Source: Undaria pinnatifida (taxonomy: Eukaryota > Sar > Phaeophyceae > Laminariales > Alariaceae). Taken from it: DNA of 64,000 nucleotides. This document shows positions 10,541-22,235 of this stretch, piece by piece; position 1 is the stretch's first letter, and the number at the start of each line of letters is the position of its first letter. The notes beneath the pieces are model-generated. The model worked only from the letters and a program-made list of their open reading frames with translations. It was not told the origin of the DNA and searched no databases. The position numbers were made by a program, and so were the translations under genes. The stretch is taken from NCBI GenBank assembly GCA_012845835.1, contig JABAKD010000002.1:20598129-20662128 (forward strand), written 5' to 3'.

Positions 10541-12347
10541 TAATAATCAGGGATGTACGTTACGGCGTATCACGTAATTATGCGAAACGAAAGTCCGACG
10601 TGCTTAAAGAGCTTTTTTGCCGCAACAAATTGTGCCCCCGAACTCCGGTAGGAAAACTCCTCCATACATAGTGGAAACCCTCAGATATAATATAGCAGCG
10701 TATCATAGCAGCAGCGAAGGCAACTAACGCAGCATACAGCTTAGAGTGCAACGCACACCCCGCACCATGCCGAAATGCAAAACCAGTCATACGCAGTGTA
10801 TCTGTGTAGTCATGCCTAGCATTCAGTTTTTAGTATCAGGTGCTCACATCAATAGGCACATATGTACATAATTTATATGATGTATTTATTCTTTGAATGG
10901 CACTTTTGCTTGTATCACAGGTTTGCTTTTGTAGGACAGTCTACGAATATTCGGATACTGCTGTCAGCTTTACCCATTGCGGCAGTTGGTATCAGCTGTG
11001 TTCATGGAGCATAAGCAGTTGTACACGCGTGCACGCATTTTCATCTATTTATTGCGATTTTGTTTATTTTTAGTGAGCGTATCATGGTTAGATTGGAGAA
11101 CCCAGGGATGCTTTTTTCCACCCCCGTTGTTTGCCGTAAAAGCCGTAGGGTCTGTCCGGTTAAATTCTCCCACAACGTGACCCCCACTTTTTCTCGCTTG
11201 TTTTTGAGAGTTGGAACGCGAAAATAGGTTGACAAGAACCGCACGGTCGAGAAGCATCGAAAAATACGTAACAAGAAAAGCTGATGCCCGTTAATTTCCC
11301 GTACCAATTTCCGAAAGTCTGCCGTAACGTACATCACTGATATTAATATGAATAGTATGGTATGATCCAGTATGGCATGTGGTGCGGTATCGTTTGGCAT
11401 GACACGGCATAGTATGGCAGGTTACGGGTGTGGCATGATATGGTATGGAAGAGAATTGGTTCAGTATCTATACCGAACGTTTATATCGCTCATCGGCATA
11501 CAAATCCCCCAAAATACAAGGGATGCGGGCAGACGCACACCGACAGACAGACAGATTGTCGTACAAGTCTGCTCTTCTTGCCGAAATAAAGACTCAGTTT
11601 TACAAACTGAAAATTTCTAGTATATACCTCGTGTATAGTCTAGCGGTATGCATAGGAAGCACCCCTTGCGCAAAATGTCATTACCTCCCGAACAAAACCT
11701 GGGTAGAATGAGCATACATATTGCGAAAGCATAGATTCAGAACCAAAGAAGTGTGCTGGTGCCCGGTCACTCTGACTCAATTTTAGTTCCGAAAAATGTC
11801 TCAAGAGCCAAACGCTGTAAATACCACTCCGCCGTACATTGGTCAACTAAAAATACGTACGAGTCCCACCGATCTAGTGCAACAGTGAATTTATGAATTT
11901 CCGTGACGACTTCAACGACTCTAATACTGACCGATGCCGGCCTCTATCGGTGCCCCTTGTTCCGTACACCACGTACAGCATGAGCGCGGCAAACTATCAG
12001 TACGGGTTAGCCGCACAGTGATCGACATATGGGATTGCCTTTACAGGATCCAAACACTACAGGGTGCACGTTTAAGTGATCTTCTGGCAGCTAAAAAAAT
12101 GTTGAGGTCAATGTACGCTTTCGGTAATATCCTACGCGTATCCACAGCAGGTTCAGTTCAGAGGATGTGATGTTTTCCGAAAGCAAGGCCACTATATTGA
12201 AGCTACTGTGGAAAAGGCAATCTTGACAGAGAAGAAAAAATAAAATTTGGAGCAATATAGTACGCGGCCGGCGCGGCCCGTTCATGGTTTAATGCACGGT
12301 GAAACCTAAAACGGGCACCACTTATCTCGATAGCATGCCCAACTGAG
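10541..12347. other. Intergenic or intronic sequence without recognised features
   Basis: Mixed-composition unique sequence with short GGTATG-rich stretches (11340-11450). No exon with good splice sites and no repeat shared with the rest of the window was found. Confidence 0.5.
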
Positions 12348-12434
12348 TCACTCTTTAATATAGCCCTCGACATACTTTTCACAGCTGGAGCCCTTCACGA
12401 GGTCTTTGATATTTGACCAGACGCCGTTACATGC
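12348..12434 (-). CDS. Terminal exon of an unidentified minus-strand gene
   Basis: A 29-codon minus-strand exon, stop TGA included. It follows a strong acceptor (CCTTGTTTGGCAG) and starts in phase 0, matching the donor at 12540. The peptide starts ACNGVWSNIKDLVKGSSCEK and ends YVEGYIKE; it is charged, with paired Cys and Trp, and looks like real protein. I do not recognise the family. Confidence 0.5.
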   Translation of the reverse strand, partial: ACNGVWSNIKDLVKGSSCEKYVEGYIKE

Positions 12435-12539
12435 CTGCCAAACAAGGATGTGAAACATTGCGGGTGTAGAGAAAGTGTCAAAGAGCAAGCCATCACCGAC
12501 TAGGAGTTATGTACCGCTGAGCTCGTCAAACTCACTCAC

Positions 12540-12698
12540 GTTTTCTGACGTGGCGACAGCGGCGGCCCGGAGAAGACGGAATAATCGCTTTGTTTTGTCG
12601 GAGAGCGCACCTTGGCAGTTTTTCCTCGCATTCATGATATACCAAAGGCAATGCAAGTGTCCCGTAAAAGTCGATTTTTTTCCTATGATAGTGTACAA
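12540..12698 (-). CDS. Penultimate exon of the same unidentified minus-strand gene
   Basis: Open from ATG 12698 to a perfect donor (GAAAAC followed by GTGAGT) at 12540, phase 0. The peptide contains HCLWYIMNARKNCQGALSDK and KRLFRLLRAAAVATSEN. If the ATG is the true start, the joined product is only 81 residues. An acceptor ending ATCATAG lies 12 bases inside the ATG, so an upstream exon may supply the start. Confidence 0.45.
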
Positions 12699-12992
12699 TG
12701 AGGGGGGACGGGTATCGATTCAAAGAGGGGAGGGGAGGTGTACTCATTTTATGCATGCTGTAGCCGTAGTCGTATGACCATAGCTATTAGTCCCTTGCAC
12801 CCCTATAATGCCGGGACGGAGCGCGTCGGGTTTTCATCTATTACGCAGACATCGCGTGAACCATGTGCGAAGCGCCGTGAGGTGTTCTGCGCGTTGTCGA
12901 GAAGGGTGGGTGGGTACCGCACGAGTGTGCGCGGCCAAAACATTATCTTTCTCTCGATCACACTGAACCTTTCAGAAAGCACGCACATCTTT

Positions 12993-13395
12993 GGGTAGGG
13001 TGGACCGTAACTGGACCAAGTCCGGCGGAAGGCTATCTCCCATGGCCAGGGGTTTTGTTAGTGGGTGAGCAGCTTGCGCAAGTCCCACACTACCCGGAAA
13101 GATGACATTCCGGGTGGCTATCTCCACCGAAACTGACCCTCAGGGGACAGGCCGGGTCGACATACACACGCATTCGTATACAACGGCAGCTTGCGCTGCC
13201 GGGGTTGTAACGAAGACCACTGATAGGGACAGCTTACGCTATACCTACAATGGGACCCGAAGGGTGCGCCAGCTAGCGTTGGGCTGCGAAAGCAACTGAG
13301 TTAAATCGACACACGACGCGTATGAAAATACGTGGAAGTGTGGTGAGCTAAAGCTTTACTTTTCCCCATCCGCCGGAGGATAGAAAAAAAAAAAA
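12993..13395 (+). mobile_element. Poly-A retroposon, family T
   Basis: About 400 bp, starting GGGTAGGGTGGACCGTAAC and ending CCATCCGCCGGAGGAT followed by an A-run. Just before the A-run, ATCC and GGAT can pair around GCCGGA, a 3' stem-loop of the kind used in LINE or SINE priming. A 95-percent-like inverted copy lies at 54351-54759 and 3' fragments at 4915 and 23495. It has no protein frame and no clear tRNA-like boxes, so it is non-autonomous, perhaps a LINE 3' region. Confidence 0.7.
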
Positions 13396-14230
13396 GCACA
13401 TCTGTGTTTGTCGACTAGTCGTGTGTTGTGCTTAGGCCTCAAACACTTCATTGCCAAACGCGCTGCATGTACGTGGGACCCCCCAGTCCTTCAACGTAAC
13501 GGATGGGGTTACACAGGAGGGGTGTTTCCTGGCAGTTTTGTTCGCGAAGAAACAGACGTTTCGGTCTGTCTCAGTGCAAACATGGGGCCGTTTTAATGCG
13601 TTTTTTTTTAGGTTGAAAAATGACGCAAAATGGTTGTGCTGTTTGTCACATCATGTTTCAAGTTTCTAAGGGACGCTGTTCAATGAAGTCACGGCTACTA
13701 TCCAGGAGGGGCGTCTACGCTAGCAGCTCGCGGACGTTACTTCATCCATCGCTAACGCCTAGGTAGCGGCGACAGCGCCCAGGCAGGACATTCGACTGGC
13801 TGTCGAGCGTGTTCGGCGAGCCGAGCGCATCGCCTTGGCTCGCTTGTCGGTCAGGGCAAAATATGACAGTTTTAGCAACAACAGCACGCACAACACCACG
13901 GGTACCAGACACCGGCACAAGCTCATCGATACCTTCTCATGGCTTCATTTATCGCATCGTGTCTCCTCGGTGCCATTGTGAGATATTCTGGCTGGACGCC
14001 GGGCGAATGTGGGCTTGTAGGCCACCGCTTTGTGTACAGTACATGAGTCGGGTTCTGTGTGTATGTTTTGGGGTGGCAGTTGTACTCGCATACAAATATC
14101 GAGTATACGGCTCAGTTCTTTGCCGGAACTACAACCGAACTACAACCAACCGCGATTGACGACTTCCCTCGGGATCACTGCCTACACAGAGCGAAACAGT
14201 ATGAATACAGTGTCGACAAGAGGTACATAC

Positions 14231-14482
14231 CTCGTTGTTCACGTTTGTAGGTCGCGATGCTTGGAGCATCTCGCCAAGAGGAGTGCCGAATACCTTCTCC
14301 GGCGTTGTGCATTTCTCGCAGTACTCCTCGATCGTTTTCTCCGAGAATTTGCGGGGCTCGACGCTACCGTCCCTGCATCCGTCCTGGGTGGGTTTCCTCG
14401 CACGTCTTTCCGAATCGCAAACTTCTTGATGAAGCCGGCGAGCTTTTGCGGTCTCTTCCCCGATATATTGCCGGAGATACAT
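14231..14482 (-). CDS. Exon of an unidentified minus-strand gene
   Basis: 84 minus-strand codons from ATG 14482 to an excellent donor (AACGAG followed by GTATGT), phase 0. The peptide is charged and globular-looking, with MYLRQYIGEETAKARRLHQE, FSEKTIEEYCEKCTTPEKV and FGTPLGEMLQASRPT. An in-frame TAG sits two codons upstream of the ATG, so either the ATG starts the gene or an acceptor (AAAGTAG) lies between. I could not find the next exon, and it need not belong to the same gene as 12348-12698. Confidence 0.4.
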
Positions 14483-15524
14483 GCACTACTTTTTCCAAGG
14501 CAAGAGGAACTGCGGGCAGTGCACGGAACGTGGCAACAGCAACAGCACAAAGGCAGGCCGCGGGTAAGACAACACACTATAAGAGGAGAGAGCTCAAGAC
14601 AAAACAGGCCAGGGTTTTTATCGTGAGCCATCTCAGGACCCCTACAGTATTATAGGACCTCCGATTAGAACCCGGGTTTTTACTTGCTTTAGGCTAGATT
14701 TCTTATTTGACAAAGGGTGTGTCCTACACCATATATAACTTCGGTGACACAGCTGTTTCTTATTTATGCCCTGTGTTTTTCAGGCCAAATTAAAAGGTGT
14801 CTCCTAGACTAACAACTGCAGTAAAACAGCTGTCGAATTTTTACTTTTGATAGGGTGACGTGCTGCACCGTGCTGCACCTTGCTGCGCTGTGCTCTCCTT
14901 CGTACATACAGCATCACCAGGTATCACGCGAAGTACCAGGTACCATTCGAAGTGCCAGGTACCAAGTACCGGCATGTACGTGTGTACCTGTGACGAGGTG
15001 ACCACACTATACATGCTCGTCTTCGCTTTCTTTATTGGTTGTCTTCATTATTTACCTGTATTATGCTTATTTTTTCTCTCGCTTCGTAAAATACACCCGT
15101 ACTGCCGATCAGAACGTGACATCGCCAGAAACCACACAGCACAACAAAGCACAGGGCAACAGGCTCTGCACAAGTAGTTATTGTCATTTTCAGGTATCTT
15201 TTTTCTGTCCCCTTTACATTTTCTTGTTGTGTTCTTCGCTTCAGCCGCCCGCGGAGCGGAGCTCTTGTAACTACGCGCATCGTCGTTTAGGCGGTTTGCT
15301 CCAAATTCAAGGGACCGCATCCCGCCAGAACAAAGATACAGCGGTGGTCAAATGGCATGCGTCGTGCAGATCTGGACGGGGACTACTGCAGATGAGGCAC
15401 CAGGAGAAAGGCGGGTTATCATATATATGCTGTGGCCAAGAGTCACGAGCGGTAAGCGTGTAGATACAACGGCAGCCTGCCTGCACCTAGACTATCTGCA
15501 CTTTACTGCACTCACCTCTTCGAA
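14483..15524. other. Non-coding stretch, no recognised genes
   Basis: Contains CAGGTACCA-type short repeats near 14915-14975 and polypyrimidine segments. No exon with paired splice sites was found. Confidence 0.4.
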
Positions 15525-15845
15525 GAAGCCATGCTTTTGTAGCTTGCTGCTGTGCTGCCCGTGCGGAGATAGCTGGTTCAATCTAGCGCTGGAAGCTGGA
15601 CGAAACAAATTTGAAGACTTCTGGGGGTGTCTTTCCGTGGGTGTCGTGCTGAGTAACGCTGCGTGATCCGGTCAGTCGCGGTTTCGAAAGCATGTGGCCA
15701 GCAGAAAAGATCGCCCCACTACTGGGTGCTGCTGTGGTATCAACTGGTTTTTTGTAGGTCTAGATGGCTCAATTATAAGGGGATGAGTACTTATCATCCC
15801 CGGAGTTGTATTATTAGACGCAACTCCTACCCGGAAACGGGAACG
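15525..15845 (-). repeat. Dispersed family G, inverted copy
   Basis: Reverse complement of 4119-4500: GTGCTGCCCGTGCGGAGATAG, then GCGGTTTCGAAAGCATG, GGATGAGTACTTATCATCCC and CCGGAAACGGG in the matching order. Confidence 0.8.
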
Positions 15846-16927
15846 TAAAAACCTGAAAACAGCAACAGGTCGCCATCCATCCCCAATCGTTTCATTGCCG
15901 TTCACACGGTTCGCACTGCTTTCCTCGGCCGTCTTCTGCTGTAGGTGAGCAGTACTATCGGGTGTAAAACCCAGGAGATCGCCCCCTGCTGGTCTGTTCG
16001 TCCATGGCTCCCTTGCTTCCCCCGGCTTGGTCAATTTTACAGTGCGGTAGCCGATCTCCCTCTCGCTTGTAGCGGTAAACCTTGCGAAACTTTCGTCGAC
16101 GCGACAGGCAAACGGGCACAACACACCCGTCCCGCCTCGGGGCACGTGAATATCTGAAGCTCTGTGGATGGGAAGGAGCTAGCATGCCCGACTAGAGTCG
16201 AAGAGTATCTCGAGGTGGATGGGCGATAGACGGGAGGCGGGGTGGCTCAAAACTGCTGCCGGGGTCCCGACCGAGTTGTTGTCACTGTCAACTGTCCGCG
16301 TCGGGTTGGCCGCATTTTTCTCGAATTTTGTTGCTGGCAGCTCTTGTGCTCAGTTTTTGGGAGGCGAGAGACGAGTCTCTGCTGCGAGTTGCAGTGGGGC
16401 CATCGACCGCGACGCAGACACGAATGATGCGGGGCCACATGACCAGGACACTGCCTCGCCGAACTTTATCTCGAACCATGGTACCGTGTGGTCTTCGCTT
16501 CTTGTCTTCCTCTTTTTCGCTATCTCCATCTCCCTCTCTTTTTCCTTTTCTTTTTCTTGGTCTTGTTCTCCAAAGAAAGGCCGCAAGCGACGACGGCTAC
16601 GTCACACCCCAGCCAACGAACGGGCGTCAAGAGCATCGGTCAGCGGCGCTACTTGTACCATCTACGCCATTTCCACGATTGTACGTCACATCTTCGTCGT
16701 ATTTTAGTACACTACCGCCAACAGGCACACCACCTGCAGCAGGCGATAAGTTGAACCTCTGCCAGAGGCTAGGGGACGGGAGAACGCCCTTTGCACAACT
16801 AACGGTACATCGTTCCCTCACACCGAGAGGATCCTACAAGATCAACAGATACCATCAACGGCAGGCAGGTGCAGTGTTTCTCCAAGAACCCCACACCAGA
16901 CCGGATTAACCAACAAACTTCGCAAAA
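15846..16927. other. Region upstream of gene A
   Basis: Mixed sequence with a pyrimidine-rich stretch near 16500-16560 (TTTTTCCTTTTC), which could be part of a 5' untranslated region or leader intron. Several overlapping open frames on both strands show no conserved motif. Confidence 0.35.
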
Positions 16928-18146
16928 ATGTTGAATGTGGAAGCCTCGGGCGCGCCGTCACCTATCCTGGTCTCGCCTATAGAGACGCTCGCCGAGCACG
17001 GGGCGCAAGAGGCGCTGCAGAGCACTCTAGGGGCTCTCTCTCCGGCAACTCCGGAGCCCTCCGCGGGACTAGCGGGGCAGCAGCTTGAGGCTGACGGTAT
17101 GGGTGGAACAGCTTCCGCGATGAATCTGCAGCTCGAAGATTTCAGGTCTGAAACTCCTTCCTCTGCGGGTGCGATTAATAACAACGGCTGTAATATTAAA
17201 CTTGGGGAGGGTCAGATGAACACCAACGGCAGCAATGTTAGCCTTGGGAAAGGACAGTCTATTCGCATACCCGCCCCCGCCTTGGACTCGGCCCCCTTCG
17301 CTGCCGCTGTCGCCGCCGGTGCCGCCGCCTCCGTCGCCGCCATGGGACACGACGCCAGAAGCAGGAGTAGCATCAGCGTATTCGCAGACACGCCGCTTTC
17401 CTCGACCTCGTCATCGTCCATGTCGGCGTTGTCTTCAGAGGCGTTATCGTTGTCGCCATCGTTGCCACCGTCGCCGTCCTTGGCGTCGCCATCGCCGTCG
17501 GCGGCGGCGATGGCGCTGGCTTCAAGAACAATATGCCTTCGAGCTTTGCGCGGGAAAAACGTCAACAGTGGCAACAACAGCAGCATCAACAATAGCAGCA
17601 GCAACAACAGCAGCAACACGCAGCCGCCGTCTTCGTGTGGCACCCTGTCGGCTTGGGGCGGCAAGGGAGGAAGCAGCAGTAGCCCCAGCACCGTGTCGGC
17701 TTGGGGCGGCAAGGGAGGAAGCAGCAGCAGCCCCAGCACCGCGGTGCTAATGGCGGTGGCGGCGGCAGCGGCAGCCCTACCGGCAGCTTCCGCCGACAGC
17801 CAGGCGGGTGCGGTCGGCTCTGACGATGGCGGTGGCGATGGCGATGACGATGGCGGTGGCGGTGGTGGCGGAAGTGGCGGCGGCGTGCTGCCGTCGGCCA
17901 ACAAGATTGTCGATTTGCGGGAAGTGAAAAAGGTAATGCCCATGCCGCTTGCGAAGAGCGCGGGAGACTCTGAGGGCTACGACGATTACGAGGAGGAGGA
18001 GGGGGAGGGGGACGGTGGTGGCGGTGCAGGGCCGGTGAAGGTCGACCTGTCCGCCGGGAAGCGGATGATCGAGTTCCAGCTTAAGCTTAACGCGGCCGAT
18101 GAGAAGCGAGAGCTGGCGAGGCTGAAGAGTGAGAAGGACAGGGCAG
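16928..18146 (+). CDS. Gene A exon 1, unidentified low-complexity protein
   Basis: The longest host exon: 406 codons from ATG 16928 (context CAAAAATGT) to the donor GGGCAG followed by GTATGC, ending in phase 1. In order it contains an Ala/Ser/Pro-rich N-terminus and Asn-rich repeats. Next come two tandem copies of a 17-residue unit with SAWGGKGGSSSSPST (residues about 240-272) and an Asp/Gly stretch. An acidic DYEEEEGEGD and a charged helical end with KRMIEFQLKLNAADEKRELA, likely coiled coil, close it. No catalytic motif is visible. The composition suggests a largely disordered regulatory or scaffold protein, but that is inference. A stop follows soon after 18146, so splicing is required to continue. 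Confidence 0.65.
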
Positions 18147-18193
18147 GTATGCTAAATTCATAGTAGTGGGAGTATGATACATTACTAATAGTG

Positions 18194-18198
<5 letters not shown>

Positions 18199-18242
<44 letters not shown>

Positions 18243-18262
18243 CAGCAGTAGTATTAGTTGTG
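18199..18262. repeat. (AGT)n microsatellite in intron 1
   Basis: About 14 AGT triplets followed by AGC and AGT/ATT variants, between gene A exons 1 and 2. Confidence 0.95.
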
Positions 18263-18423
18263 GTAGAAGTAGTATTAGTTGCATGCGCGTCGTGTACATA
18301 TTGTGCAGTTTGAAGAAAATGAGCATGGCGACTTAATTTACGACCCCCCCCCCCCCGCGCGCGCACGCCTCATTCCGTGTCCCGTCCGCCCCCCGTCCCG
18401 TACCCTTTGTTCGGGCTCACCAG

Positions 18424-18962
18424 ACGCCGCCGCGTCAGAAGGGTCACAGCGCATGCTGGCGCAAATCAACGCTCGGATGGAGGCGCAGCGAAAAGGGCGG
18501 GGCGGCCTTGTAGGAGGGTGGGCTAGCGACGGCGAAGCTAACACTGGCGAGGACAGGGCGACGGTCGGCGGCAGCTGGGGGGCCCGCGCGGTAGCCCAGC
18601 GACAGATATTGAAGCTGGCGAGGAAACACGGGATCGGTCTGAGATTTGTGGATGACCACGATGATGATAGCGACGCCTCCGGGGTTTCCAAAGTCCGGGC
18701 GTTGGCGAGGGCGCATGGGATCCGGATACTTGTTGTCGGCCAGGAGGATGATGTTGGTGGTGGTGGCAGTGGTGGAGGGGTGGCGAGCGAAACGCCGGGG
18801 AGAGGGGTTGGGGGGGGGCTGACGGTGGCTCAACAAGGAGGAGGAGGGGAAGGAGAAGTCGGGGATAAGGCAACCCCGCCACCTTTAATGTCGTCGCTCC
18901 GGCCTAGGGAGGTCACGGTTCACAGGAGAAGTCCGTCCCCCGTGCCGCAGTCGAGCGTTAAG
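18424..18962 (+). CDS. Gene A exon 2
   Basis: Acceptor CGGGCTCACCAG after a pyrimidine-rich tract; the first two bases complete a GAC codon begun by the last G of exon 1, so the phase matches exactly. The helical region continues with SQRMLAQINARMEAQRK. Two related motifs follow, ILKLARKHGIGLRFVDD and VRALARAHGIRILVVGQ, a possible internal repeat of about 17 residues. A Gly-rich linker and RSPSPVPQSSVK end the exon. The donor is AAG followed by GTGCGC, phase 0. Confidence 0.6.
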
Positions 18963-19018
18963 GTGCGCTACTGTAACACTATGTCTCTTGAGGATCGATT
19001 TCGGGTTAGCTTGGCTGG

Positions 19019-19125
19019 GGTTATAGGTTGGATTGGGTTGGGTTGGGTTGGGTCGGGCGGGGTTGGTTTTGGTTGGGTTGGGTTGGGTTGGGTTGGGTTG
19101 GGTTGGGCGGGGTTGGGTTTGTTGT
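19019..19125. repeat. (GGGTT)n pentanucleotide array in intron 2
   Basis: Telomere-like but five-base units, starting within 60 bases of the exon 2 donor. A second array is at 24676-24725. Degenerate CCCTAAC-like units occur at 19640-19740. Confidence 0.9.
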
Positions 19126-19758
19126 GTTGAGTTGAATTCGTGCGTGCCGTGTGGGTGCGGCGAGCTGGCCCGGTCGGTCTGGCGCCGCCGGCTTTAGGCC
19201 GAATCCTCGGATTGCTTGTGCCGTTGCTTCTGCTGCGACGTTGTAGAGCTGGCGCGTTATTTTGATTGGATTTTGCGTTCGGCGGCGAGTGCTCTAAGGT
19301 TTGCTCAAGCTCACGAGAGTTTTTGGCGCGAGGCGGGGGTCGCGATTTGGCGGGGATTAAAGCCAATCGCCGCGGTGTTGTTGGTTTTGGTGCGGTATTG
19401 GTAGTGGTGGTGTTGGCGTTAATTGTTGGCGGCGGTTTTGGCGTCGGTGTTCGTGAGGTAGTTTTAGTGTTCGTGTCGTTGTGGTTGCCAGTGTTCTTGT
19501 GGCTTTTTATGGTCGTCGCCTCCACTCAACCGCTTCCCGCCCCTTACCTGCAGCCTCTCCCCTCTCGCATCCTTGCCACGAATAACAACGGCCCTCCTCT
19601 TAGTCAATATTTCCGTTCCAGCTGCCGACCATCTCCCCTTCTCCTAACCTTGATCCTATCCCTGACCTTACCGCTGACTCTATCCCTAACTCTAACCCCG
19701 ACCTTATCCCCGACCCTAACTCTCCCCTACCCTAACCTTGTGGACCTGCTCGTTCCAG

Positions 19759-19875
19759 ACTCCCGGCAGGAAGTCCGTCGGCGCTCCGACAATTACTAGA
19801 GAAGGGGGGATGTTTAGCGGCCCTGCCCGCATGATGCGGAGGGCTCTCGAGGCCAGCGGGGGATGCGTGCCGGCG
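19759..19875 (+). CDS. Gene A exon 3
   Basis: 39 codons between acceptor CTCGTTCCAG and donor GCG followed by GTGAGA, phase 0 at both ends. The peptide starts TPGRKSVGAPTITREGGMFS and continues GPARMMRRALEASGGCVPA. A second acceptor nine bases further on reads into a stop, which supports the chosen site. Confidence 0.5.
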
Positions 19876-21889
19876 GTGAGAGGCGTTATTACGACGGGGC
19901 CGACATACTGTAGTCGTGTGGGGTAGTTTGACAGGGATCGCGTGAAGTGAGGTGGGGTGGGTTGGAGTGGGTTGGGGTGGAGTGGAGTCGGGGGCAGTAT
20001 GGTGTGGTGTGGCGTGGTGTGGCGTGGTGCCTTTTAAGCCGGTGACATTGCGACACGCAATCGGACTCCACGAACATGGAGAGGCTTAAACGCTCGTTTG
20101 GGCGAACCATTAGCTGAATTTTAGGGAGGGGAAACCAACGGACGATCCGGAATGAATTGCTGTGAATCGAAGGGTCATGTGCGTTTTTTCTTCTCCGGTC
20201 TTCCATGTTTTTTTTCTGCGTCTGTTTTCCTTCAATTTTCGTAATAATCTGATGTTTCGTTTCTTGGGTGATTCCCACGTTTTTCCTTCGGGCAAGTACA
20301 AAGTTGAGAGTCAACTCGTACCTCCCCACCCCCCCCTTTCTCCCTCCCTAATTCTCACTTTACTCTTGTGTGTTGGGAGCGGGGAGGGGGAGGCGGAACC
20401 TGTAACAACAGTCGGCGTCGGTTCGTTGTCCCCGTGCTTGGTGTCGATTCTCTTGCTCGCGTTTGTTTCGCCCTCTTGTGGTGCGGTAAGTGACAACGGC
20501 AAACTGATAATCCAACAGCAGTTTACACCGTTCGGGACGGATAATGTACATCCCATTGGGGTACGTGTAACATATGAATAACCCAAAAGGCCCTTACTTT
20601 TCCATCCAGAGCGGTATATACGAGCCGTCTACGTACGAGCCGTCTATTTTTTTTCTGTTCTTATTATTTCAAACCTAGCCCCAAGCCTGACCCCTGGTCC
20701 TATCTCCGACTCCAACCCCGACCTGTTTAGGGCGGGGGCGGGGAAACGATAAATGGGATGGTCATGCACATACCTGGTGTATCATACATGCCAGGTAGTT
20801 TTGTGGTATCACGGACGCCTGTATTGTAATTTTTCCTGACCCTGTCCCTTACCCCACGCCCAACCTAACCCGTTACAGCGCGGGGGAATATGATAAAAAC
20901 GGACGGTCTTTACGCACAGCAAGCAGTGTACAAACTTGTAGCCTGGTACAATATGGACGCTTGTCTTTGCACATATTGTATACCGGTGTACTCGTATTAT
21001 GCCTGGGATTTGCTACTCGTTGTATGCTGTCTGTGTCGTTTAAAAAACGCACACGTGTGCTGTGTTGTTCTTATTTTTCCTTCTGGTGCAGCTCAATCAG
21101 TCTAACGTGCAGCTCAATGAATCAGTCTAACGTTTTTTATTTGTTCTCGCGCTCGTGCGGTCGCATCAACACCAGCAGCACCAGCAGAAGGCTCTGTCGA
21201 ACACAGCGTGTCCCGCACGTTTAGTTATTTGTGGCTGCACACGGGTGCAGTGTGTATCACTGCTGCGCACACGTTAACTTGGTATTAATAGTTGGGTGGT
21301 TGGTCGTTTGAATACAATCGCGTTGCGTAGTTCGTTAGTTAGTTCCTTTGAATGTGTTTTTTGCACACGTTTAAATATTTTGGGACTGCTGTAAACTGCT
21401 GTGCACAAAGCAGCGAGTTTGAATATGTTGTGTAGCTAATGTTGAATGTTGAATGTTGTTATTGGCACGTTTGAATAGCTGTGGTTCACGCGGTTAGTCT
21501 TTCGGGGTGCATGCTTTTTTTTTGTGTGTTGGATACGTTACGGGTATCTACCTGGTACGGATCATCTGCGGTGAACGTAGGTAAAATTAATGCAACGGCC
21601 ACAGAATCGGTCCCACCAAGCAGCCCGGGCTGGTGGGCAGAGGGTGTGTCTGAAAAGCAGCATTAGGAGCTACGGAAGTGGTATAAATACCTTAAATACC
21701 ACTCCGAGACGAGGCAGCTCAAGTGGTCGTGCCTCCCCTACGATCTGGTCTTATCTTTCACTACCGCGAAACTATCGCGTACTACTGGACTCCAAAGCCT
21801 TTTTTTCGTGACAAGCCCATTTACCTGGTCTTACCTCGCGAAAAGCCTTCAGCCGGATGGTATTCAAATGGGTACCAGTCAGTACATCG
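19876..21889. other. Start of gene A intron 3, no clear exon
   Basis: Contains GGTGTGGCGTGGTGT repeats near 19940-20030 and a pyrimidine tract at 20320-20365. A perfect GTAAGT donor stands at 20487 with an open stretch ahead of it, but including it would break the phase with exon 4. Confidence 0.35.
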
Positions 21890-22115
21890 CTGCTGTATAG
21901 GATACCCGCGGCCATGTTGTTAGTTCAGTTTGCACGTTGGACGCATTGCACCCGTACGCCTTCTTCGCCTCTTGGTGGAGAGCGTAGTAGTGTTTCCCGG
22001 CCGAATTTGATTTCGTTACGTACGGTTGTTCTGATATTTCTAGGGCTCTCGCACGTTTGCGTGATCACGGACTCTCAAGAGTTTTTGTCAAGAGTTAGTG
22101 TGAGAACAACAACGA
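21890..22115 (+). repeat. Dispersed family B, copy 1
   Basis: Shares its order of motifs with 52165-52420: GGATACCCGCG, GTTCAGTTTGCAC, GTATTTCCCGG-like, GGGCTCTCGCAC, CACGGACT, then AGTTAGTGTGAGAACAACAAC. The 3' (AAC)n tail suggests a short retroposon. Confidence 0.7.
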
Positions 22116-22235
22116 CACGCACAGCGTACTGGTACGTACTCGTACTTCTGCACGCCACGCTCTTCCTCGTCGGTTGATACGAGCGCGCTTCTCGTGTTTT
22201 TGGTCGATGGACATCGGCCCCCCAAAAAAGTGTTT

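Noticed and set aside
17212-17943. Long minus-strand frame opposite gene A exon 1
   Set aside because: Shadow of the GC-rich coding strand; Pro and Leu runs mirror Gly and Gln/Ser codons, and no splice sites fit.
18279-18423. Exon 2 frame extended upstream to the ATG at 18279
   Set aside because: The extension crosses a C-run and pyrimidine tract typical of an intron end, and the acceptor at 18423 gives an exact phase fit to exon 1.
20380-20486. Possible gene A exon ahead of a perfect GTAAGT donor
   Set aside because: It ends in phase 1, while exon 4 needs phase 0, and the acceptor (GGGAG) is poor.
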